From: a virus
Strand: one strand, 5' to 3'
Virus record (IMG/VR): IMGVR_UViG_3300011116_000465
Location: 1-35,214 of that record
DNA length: 35,214 bases
In this document: in pieces, positions 30,005 through 35,214 of the stretch
Layout of the letters: each line of letters begins with the position of its first letter
Position numbering within the stretch: position 1 is the stretch's first letter
Translations under genes and position numbers: made by a program
Notes under the pieces: model-generated
What the model saw: the letters and a program-made list of their open reading frames with translations, nothing else
The model's database searches: none
What the model was told of the DNA's origin: nothing

Positions 30005-30614
30005 ACCAAACTTTGAATTATTATTCCCGACCCCTGTTATGTTTAATAACATCGGCAGAGATTTTACTAAAAAAGAACTTGCATATATAGAAAGCCATTC
30101 AACATCTACCAATCGTAACGTAGGCAATGTTACATCTAACAACAATTACATACTTAATGAGCCTGAGATGGCGGATTTAAATAAGTTTGTGACTGAACAG
30201 CTTAATGAATATGTTAAGCGTGTATATAAACCTAAATACCCAGCCGAAGCTTTTGTTACACAGTCATGGCTTAATTGGACTAAGAAAGGCGAATTCCATC
30301 ATAAGCATGAACATCCAAATAGTTTTATATCAGGCGTATTTTATATATCTACTGACTCGACTAAAGATAAGATTACATTTCATAGGTCAGGTTACAAACA
30401 ACTGCAATTAGCTACTGATACCTTTGACATTATGAACTCCGACTCATGGTGGTTTAATGTTAAGACAGGCGGTATAGTTATGTTTCCTTCAAGCTTAACG
30501 CATCATGTAGAAGATGTAATAGCCGACGATGTAAGAGTTAGCCTTGCATTTAATTCTTTTATTAAGGGAACTTTAGGCGATAACAAATCATTGACAGAGT
30601 TTAAAAATGGATAA
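29997..30614 (+). CDS. 2OG-Fe(II) oxygenase-like protein 2 (205 aa)
   Basis: Starts with FELLFPTPVMFNNI and holds QSWLNWTKKGEFHHKHEHP (histidines at 101, 102, 104 and 106), then SGVFYI, and later SLTHHVEDV (169-170) with R180. This matches the putative 2OG-Fe(II) oxygenase group common in cyanophages and pelagiphages. Substrate unknown. Overlaps both neighbours by eight bases. Confidence 0.75.
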   Translation: MNEPNFELLFPTPVMFNNIGRDFTKKELAYIESHSTSTNRNVGNVTSNNNYILNEPEMADLNKFVTEQLNEYVKRVYKPKYPAEAFVTQSWLNWTKKGEFHHKHEHPNSFISGVFYISTDSTKDKITFHRSGYKQLQLATDTFDIMNSDSWWFNVKTGGIVMFPSSLTHHVEDVIADDVRVSLAFNSFIKGTLGDNKSLTEFKNG

Positions 30615-31167
30615 GTTAACAGACTATATCAAAGTATATCCATGGCTTGATAAAGAGTTATGTGACCAAATAAGAAAAGAAATAGATGAAGCTACATGGA
30701 AACAACATGTATTTTATAATGCCGATGGTAAGTATGTAACTCAAAGTGGTGACCAAGAACTTGATGTGTCATGGGATAATATTGCAACACGCGACAAACT
30801 TACACAAAAAGTATGGGAAGCTATCAGCCAATATATCCTCACCGACTTTAAAAACGATTACTTTAATGGGTGGCAAGGTTTTACTCATATAAGATTTAAT
30901 CGATACAGAGAAGGTAAGACTATGGCTAAACATTGTGATCACATACATGATATGTTTGATGGTAAAATGAAAGGCATACCGACATTGTCTATCGTAGGAT
31001 TTCTTAATGATGACTATGAAGGCGGGGAATTTATCATGTTTGATGACATGGAAATTAAATTAAAACAAGGGGACATATTAATATTCCCATCTAACTTTTT
31101 GTATCCGCATAAAGTTAATCCAGTGACGAAAGGGATACGAGATAGTTTTGTATCATGGGTATGGTAA
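30607..31167 (+). CDS. 2OG-Fe(II) oxygenase-like protein 3, P4H type (186 aa)
   Basis: HxD triad H109-C-D111 (MAKHCDHIHD), H168 (LYPHKV) and R178 (GIRDSF), with the P4H-like middle GFLNDDYEGGEFIMF and GDILIFPSN. A complete single-domain prolyl-4-hydroxylase-like enzyme. Substrate unknown: a protein, a nucleic acid base or a small molecule. Third of three consecutive oxygenase-like genes. Confidence 0.8.
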   Translation: MDKLTDYIKVYPWLDKELCDQIRKEIDEATWKQHVFYNADGKYVTQSGDQELDVSWDNIATRDKLTQKVWEAISQYILTDFKNDYFNGWQGFTHIRFNRYREGKTMAKHCDHIHDMFDGKMKGIPTLSIVGFLNDDYEGGEFIMFDDMEIKLKQGDILIFPSNFLYPHKVNPVTKGIRDSFVSWVW

Positions 31168-31358
31168 TGAAAAAAACAGCGAGGAATGATGTGACAGGAG
31201 ATTGGATGCAATCTAAACCAAACTCAGAACAATTTGAAAAAAACTTTGACTTAATCTTTAGGAAAAAGAAAGAAGTATTACCTGAATATGAACTTAATAG
31301 ATCGACGGGCAACGTCCAGAAAGTAGATCATGGCGACACAACAAATACACAAGAGTAA
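31167..31358 (+). CDS. Conserved small phage protein (63 aa)
   Basis: The ATG overlapping the upstream stop (TAATG) is chosen. MKKTARNDVTGDWMQSKPNS, then FEKNFDLIF matches a pattern I know from small proteins in podovirus replication regions (NDVTGD and a late NYDxIF). Function unknown. Overlaps the following small gene by 29 bases. Confidence 0.65.
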   Translation: MKKTARNDVTGDWMQSKPNSEQFEKNFDLIFRKKKEVLPEYELNRSTGNVQKVDHGDTTNTQE

Positions 31359-31512
31359 ACGACATGCTAACCCGTTTAAAACAAAGACGGGCAAGGATAG
31401 ACTTAAAGCTTTATCTTTAAAAGTTTTATATGAGATGCTAGACAAAGTTAAAGAAGCGGGTAAGAAGCGTGCAAAGATAGCTAAAGAGATTGCGAGAAGG
31501 ACTCCGGTATAA
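31330..31512 (+). CDS. Small basic protein (60 aa)
   Basis: MATQQIHKSKRHANPFKTKTG, then a helix LSLKVLYEMLDKVKEAGKKR. Very basic, perhaps DNA- or RNA-binding. No good ribosome site; coupled through overlaps on both sides. Function unknown. Confidence 0.5.
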   Translation: MATQQIHKSKRHANPFKTKTGKDRLKALSLKVLYEMLDKVKEAGKKRAKIAKEIARRTPV

Positions 31513-32168
31513 TGGCTGACTTTACGTGGTCATACTCATCTCTCAAGCAATATCAAAATTGCCCTAAACAATATTATGAAATTAAAGTCGCACAGAATTA
31601 CGAAATTATTCCATCAGAGAAAATGGTATACGGAACAGAAGTACATAAAGCTCTTGAGGATTATGTTAAAGACGGAAAAGAACTTGCAGTCAATTATCTC
31701 AGATTTAAAGATGCAGTTGATAGCCTCATTGCTATTCCTGGTGTTAAGTATCCTGAATATGAAATGGCTCTTAATAAAGACCGTACGGTATGTGACTTCA
31801 CTGATCCTAAACGTTGGGTTCGTGGGATTGTCGATTTACTTATCGTTGATAACGATTATGCTTTCATTGTGGATTATAAAACTGGTAGCAATAAGTATCC
31901 CGACCCTAAACAGTTAAGGCTTATGTCTCTTATGACGTTTGCTCATTTCCCTCAAGTTAATAAAATTAAAGCTGGACTTCTTTTCGTTATGCATGGTTCT
32001 TTTATCACAGAAGAATACGATAGAAAAGATATTGACAAGTCATGGGAAAAGTTCTATGGACCTTTAGAGCGTCTTGATAACTCATATGCCAACAATGTAT
32101 GGGCTCCAAACCCTACACCATTATGCAAATATTGTCCAGTCAAGTCCTGTGACTTTAACCGCGCATGA
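31512..32168 (+). CDS. Cas4/RecB-like PD-(D/E)XK nuclease
   Basis: 218 aa. SYSSLKQYQNCPKQYY holds C17; H45 (YGTEVHKALE), D108 (RGIVDLL), D121-Y-K123 (FIVDYKTG) form the RecB-type active site; C205-x2-C208-x4-C213 at the end. One early and three late cysteines is the iron-sulfur pattern of Cas4 and AddB. It would trim DNA ends in replication or recombination together with the helicase downstream. Not part of a CRISPR locus here. Confidence 0.85.
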   Translation: MADFTWSYSSLKQYQNCPKQYYEIKVAQNYEIIPSEKMVYGTEVHKALEDYVKDGKELAVNYLRFKDAVDSLIAIPGVKYPEYEMALNKDRTVCDFTDPKRWVRGIVDLLIVDNDYAFIVDYKTGSNKYPDPKQLRLMSLMTFAHFPQVNKIKAGLLFVMHGSFITEEYDRKDIDKSWEKFYGPLERLDNSYANNVWAPNPTPLCKYCPVKSCDFNRA

Positions 32169-32174
32169 TATAAT
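32166..32174 (+). promoter_or_regulatory. Extended -10 promoter, possibly giving a leaderless mRNA
   Basis: TGA-TATAAT, a perfect -10 with extended element, spanning the nuclease gene's stop. The next ATG is at 32181, seven bases after the -10, just where RNA would start. No Shine-Dalgarno precedes that ATG. Confidence 0.5.
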
Positions 32175-32180
32175 AGCAAT

Positions 32181-32435
32181 ATGGCTGATACTAAAAAACC
32201 AAGACCCTATAAACTCGAATACTCCCAACAGGTGGAACGTGGTGAACACGAAGCCCGTATGGAACGTCAACGCGCACGTCGTAAGCTAGATGCTAAAGGT
32301 GTTGCACGTAAAGGCAAAGATGTAGCCCATGTTAAAGCGCTATCAAAAGGCGGATCTAATAAAGATGGTATTAAATTAGAAGCCCCAAGTAAGAACAGAT
32401 CATTCAAAAGAAATAAAGATAGTTCAATGAAATAA
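32181..32435 (+). CDS. Small basic HNH-like phage protein (84 aa)
   Basis: AHVKALSKGGSNKDGIKLEA followed by SKNRSF resembles the H-x-x-P/A-L-S-K-G-G-x-N part and late Asn of a minimal HNH fold seen in T7-like phages, though not all catalytic residues are clear. Basic start. No Shine-Dalgarno, so it may be translated from a leaderless message. Role unknown, probably DNA-related. Confidence 0.6.
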   Translation: MADTKKPRPYKLEYSQQVERGEHEARMERQRARRKLDAKGVARKGKDVAHVKALSKGGSNKDGIKLEAPSKNRSFKRNKDSSMK

Positions 32436-32449
32436 GTGTTAAGTTATAC

Positions 32450-32477
32450 TTGACATTATAAGTAGCACTGATATACT
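32450..32477 (+). promoter_or_regulatory. Sigma70-type promoter for the helicase gene
   Basis: TTGACA, 16-base spacer, TATACT, about 45 bases before the helicase ATG. The gap holds no other feature. Confidence 0.75.
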
Positions 32478-32522
32478 ACAGGATTAGTATAACGAGTTAA
32501 TACATTAGTTAATTGGATTAGT

Positions 32523-34088
32523 ATGGAACTTATAGAAAATACCGCATTAAAAATCACCGTGCCGGAACACATCGTTCCACATATCACAAGCAATATTGAG
32601 AAGTCAGAAGTTATCGAATGGCGTGGCAACTTAGCAGACATGATTGTCTTCTGGGGTGTACCTGAGATGACAAAGTTAAACCAGCTCGTTTCATTCCGAA
32701 GTAATCTTCCTTCTCCCATTTCACGAGATTATAATTTTCCTGGGTTGTATAGACCCTTCGATCACCAAAGAGCTACCTCAGAATTTTTAAGTATCAATCG
32801 CCGTGCATTTTGTTTTAACGAAGCAGGTACTGGGAAGACCTCGTCTGTTATTTGGGCTGCCGATTATTTAATGCAACAAGGCTTAGTTAAAAGAGTTCTT
32901 GTGATATGTCCTTTATCTATTATGTATTCAGCGTGGCAATCGGATGTAATGAACACAGCTATGCATCGAACTATCGCGGTTGCACATGGTACAGCTGCCA
33001 AACGAAAAAAGATTATTGAAGGTGGTTACGAATTCGTAGTAATTAATTATGACGGCGTTCAGATTGTTCGTGAAGATATAGAAAAGGGTAACTTCGATTT
33101 GATCGTGGTCGACGAAGCTAATGCATATAAGAGCCCTTCTACTACGCGCTGGAAGACGCTGGCTAAACTACTTAAACCTGAAACCATGTTATGGATGTTA
33201 ACAGGGACACCTGCATCCCAGTCTCCTGTAGATGCTTATGGACTTGCTCGCTTAGTATGCCCACAGAACGTACCTAAATTTAGTATGGCTTGGCGTGACA
33301 AAGTCATGACTCAGATTACAAGATTTAAATGGATACCGAAAACAAACGCACGTCATGAAGTATTCAAAGTATTACAACCGGCAATTAGGTTTGCTAAGAA
33401 TGATTGCTTGGACTTACCTGACGTCATGTATCAAACACGAGACGTACCTCTTACCCCACAAGCACAGAAGTATTACAAGCTACTTAAAGAACAAATGATG
33501 ATTGAGACAGCTGGCACTCAAGTCAGTGCTGTCAACGCCGCGGCAGGACTGAATAAACTACTTCAGATCTCAGGTGGTGCAGTCTACACGGATAAGAGAG
33601 AAGTCATTGAGTTTGATATTAGTACAAGACTTAAAGCGTTAGACGAGGTCATCGAAGAAACAGAACAGAAAGTTATTGTCTTTGTTCCTTATAGACATAC
33701 GATAGAAGTTGTAGCTAGGCACCTAACAGATAACAATGTCAGCATCGCGATTATTCAAGGGGATGTATCAGCTACCCAACGAGCACAGATTATTAATATG
33801 TTTCAAACGATGGATGAACCTAGAGTCTTAGTAGTTCAACCTCAATCAGCTTCACATGGTGTCACGTTAACAAGAGCAGACACGGTAGTCTTTTGGTCTC
33901 CAGTAATGTCGGTTGAAACGTATCTACAATGTATCGCACGTATGGATCGTGTAGGTCAGGTTAATAAAATGACAGTCGTTCACTTACAGGGTTCAGAAGT
34001 AGAGAAGAAGATGTACGCTATGCTACAAGGTAAAGTAGATATGCATACTAAATTAGTTGACCTTTATCGAGAGGAGATTGAATCATAG
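32523..34088 (+). CDS. SNF2-type helicase (521 aa)
   Basis: Q-like start (FDHQRATSEFL), Walker A AGTGKT (101-106), motif II DEAN (197-200), motif III TGTP (227-230), then a C-terminal helicase half with KVIVFVPYRH and QCIARMDRVGQ (motif VI). This is the SNF2/DEAD-like phage helicase layout. It moves on DNA using ATP in replication or recombination. Its stop TAG overlaps the likely AUA start of the next gene. Confidence 0.88.
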   Translation: MELIENTALKITVPEHIVPHITSNIEKSEVIEWRGNLADMIVFWGVPEMTKLNQLVSFRSNLPSPISRDYNFPGLYRPFDHQRATSEFLSINRRAFCFNEAGTGKTSSVIWAADYLMQQGLVKRVLVICPLSIMYSAWQSDVMNTAMHRTIAVAHGTAAKRKKIIEGGYEFVVINYDGVQIVREDIEKGNFDLIVVDEANAYKSPSTTRWKTLAKLLKPETMLWMLTGTPASQSPVDAYGLARLVCPQNVPKFSMAWRDKVMTQITRFKWIPKTNARHEVFKVLQPAIRFAKNDCLDLPDVMYQTRDVPLTPQAQKYYKLLKEQMMIETAGTQVSAVNAAAGLNKLLQISGGAVYTDKREVIEFDISTRLKALDEVIEETEQKVIVFVPYRHTIEVVARHLTDNNVSIAIIQGDVSATQRAQIINMFQTMDEPRVLVVQPQSASHGVTLTRADTVVFWSPVMSVETYLQCIARMDRVGQVNKMTVVHLQGSEVEKKMYAMLQGKVDMHTKLVDLYREEIES

Positions 34089-34516
34089 CTAACACATTCC
34101 AAGAAGATTTACAACGAGGTATCAATATAGAATTAAAATTTCTAGACTTGATTAGGAAGAAGTATCCTTCAGCCTCATTGATACATAAGTATAAAGGGTA
34201 CGATATTTGGGTACCTGAGTTAGATGAATCTGTAGAAGTTAAGTATGACCCGATGAGTAACAAGACAGGGAACATTGTAGTAGAAATAGAGATGTTTGAT
34301 AAACGGTCAGGGCTTATGTCCACGACTGCAGACTATTGGGTCTTTTATGATGATGTTGATTTTGTCATTATGAAACCTATGGATATAGTTAATTGTATAT
34401 TTTTAAATAAATTAGTTTATAGAGAGTTTGTAGGCACTGGGGATACCGCATCAAAGAAAGCATTCCTAGTTCCCAAACAGTTATTATTTAGTTACGGTAA
34501 AAAAATAGAGGAGTAA
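34085..34516 (+). CDS. PD-(D/E)XK-like protein with probable AUA start (143 aa)
   Basis: The frame is open from a stop at 34079. It reads I-A-N-T-F-Q-E-D-L-Q-R-G after an ATA at 34085 that lies eight bases after GAGGAG. Without it the first in-frame start is TTG at 34148, which would cut a well-formed helix. The rest has D (YDIWV), then E-V-K-Y-D and a beta-rich NIVVEIEM, a PD-(D/E)XK nuclease pattern. If the ATA were ATG, the helicase stop TAG would vanish, so one base affects both genes. An assembly error is possible. Confidence 0.5.
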   Translation: MANTFQEDLQRGINIELKFLDLIRKKYPSASLIHKYKGYDIWVPELDESVEVKYDPMSNKTGNIVVEIEMFDKRSGLMSTTADYWVFYDDVDFVIMKPMDIVNCIFLNKLVYREFVGTGDTASKKAFLVPKQLLFSYGKKIEE

Positions 34517-34518
34517 TT

Positions 34519-34956
34519 ATGAGTGAAGAACAAGTAGTAGATCAACCAATACAAGAAAGCCCTAAACTTGATGAATTAGTCAAAGCGTACTTGACAATAC
34601 GTAGCGCTAGTGATAATCTATATAGGCAATATATGCTGAAGAAAGAAGAATTAGAATCAGAAATGAAACAGCTAGAACACTTTATGCTTGATGAATGTAA
34701 TGAGCTAAAGGTAGAAAGCCTAAGAACAAACAACGGCACTATTACTAAGACAGTTAAAGAGCAATACAACTGTAGTAATTGGGATGAATTCAAACAGTAT
34801 ATTATAGAACACAACGCATTAGAGTTACTGCAACAACGTATACACAATGGAAACTTTAAAGAGTATATGCAAGGTAAGGAAGCAGAAGGATTACCACCAG
34901 GTATTAGTTCTGTTAGAGAATACAGCATCATAGTTAGAAAACCAACGAGTCGATAA
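34519..34956 (+). CDS. Conserved replication-region protein (145 aa)
   Basis: AGAGGAG before the ATG. A central coiled coil (LKKEELESEMKQLEHFM) is followed by a fold with WDEFKQYIIEHNALELLQQRI and LPPGISSVREY. The order is familiar from many phages, next to helicases and nucleases, but no function is known. It may be a DNA-binding or recombination helper. Confidence 0.7.
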   Translation: MSEEQVVDQPIQESPKLDELVKAYLTIRSASDNLYRQYMLKKEELESEMKQLEHFMLDECNELKVESLRTNNGTITKTVKEQYNCSNWDEFKQYIIEHNALELLQQRIHNGNFKEYMQGKEAEGLPPGISSVREYSIIVRKPTSR

Positions 34957-34965
34957 GGAGTTATT

Positions 34966-35214
34966 ATGAGTACAGATTTAATCAGTCAGTTACAACAAAG
35001 TTCGCAATTAGTTACTAAAGGTCTTAACGAAGATACATTAGCTGTTGCTGGCGGTGCCGGTTCAAGTAGCAAACGTATCTCTATCAAAGGCGGAGTATTT
35101 AGAAAATATGTTAATGGTAAAGAAATGGGTGCCATTGATGAACGCTTTATGGATGTTATCTTTGTCCGTATGGCACACAACCCACATAGAATATTTTATG
35201 CATCATCATACAAA
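34966..35214 (+). CDS. Conserved phage protein, cut by window edge
   Basis: Only 83 codons are visible. AAGGAG lies before the ATG. MSTDLISQLQQSSQLVTKGLN, then SSKRISIKGGVFRKYVNGKE and DVIFVRMAHNPHRIFYAS. Proteins of this pattern often accompany the 145-aa family in phages and may bind ssDNA. Too little is seen to be sure. Confidence 0.65.
   Translation, partial: MSTDLISQLQQSSQLVTKGLNEDTLAVAGGAGSSSKRISIKGGVFRKYVNGKEMGAIDERFMDVIFVRMAHNPHRIFYASSYK

Noticed and set aside
31512-32168. CRISPR-Cas system suggested by the Cas4-like nuclease
   Set aside because: No repeat-spacer array and no other Cas gene in the window.
34148-34516. TTG start for the PD-(D/E)XK-like gene
   Set aside because: No ribosome site precedes it, and 21 upstream codons read as a normal protein following GAGGAG.

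Overview
The window is a piece of a double-stranded DNA tailed-phage genome, AT-rich and tightly packed. Both ends cut through genes: a virion-region gene at base 1 and a replication-region gene at base 35214. No integrase, repressor, phage RNA polymerase, tRNA, insertion sequence or CRISPR array was seen. The packaging and head genes (two-part terminase region, P22-type portal of 843 aa, scaffold, HK97/Mu-type capsid protein, SU10-type adaptor) suggest a podovirus-like virion. The likely host is a Gram-negative bacterium that makes pyrroloquinoline quinone (PQQ). A methylotrophic proteobacterium is a reasonable guess, because the phage carries its own pqqA.

Left arm (1-16563, all minus strand, read right to left): terminase small-subunit candidate, terL, portal, a 64-aa protein, a GroES-like co-chaperonin, scaffold, two head-region proteins and the major capsid protein, ending at a strong terminator (8040-8068). 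Next comes an isolated 23-codon pqqA gene with a 21-bp perfect palindrome in front of it and its own terminator behind it. A new extended -10 promoter then starts a second virion operon. Its leader RNA can fold into an H-type pseudoknot that abuts the Shine-Dalgarno sequence of a 193-aa virion protein. This operon holds head/tail accessory proteins, adaptors, several small Lys/Gly-rich proteins that share a C-terminal motif, and an HNH endonuclease.

Centre (16564-21410): a divergent promoter region, a SprT-like metalloprotease, then about 800 bases without a convincing gene. That stretch is packed with TGTAAC and CTAGTAAA repeats and an AT-rich tract, and is a candidate origin or control region. 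After it lies a plus-strand accessory module (18.1-21.1 kb: ArdC anti-restriction protein, a GP88-like protein, an MGQYHK-family protein and small unknowns). It differs from its surroundings in base composition and ribosome-binding-site style. Two near-identical 80-bp promoter repeats lie at 18.03-18.11 and 21.32-21.40 kb, the first ahead of the module and the second ahead of the next operon.

Right arm (21410-35214, plus strand): a translationally coupled run of small, mostly acidic proteins; VRR-NUC nuclease and DUF3310; a lysis group (SleB-type hydrolase, lipoprotein, small membrane protein); then a structured leader RNA with a possible kissing loop in front of a family A DNA polymerase. 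The polymerase is followed by an HNH endonuclease, three consecutive 2OG-Fe(II) oxygenase-like genes, a Cas4/RecB-like nuclease with a four-cysteine pattern, an SNF2-type helicase, a PD-(D/E)XK-like protein that appears to start at AUA, and conserved replication-region proteins.

The most unusual content is the phage-encoded PqqA with its own control signals, followed by the two structured leader RNAs.
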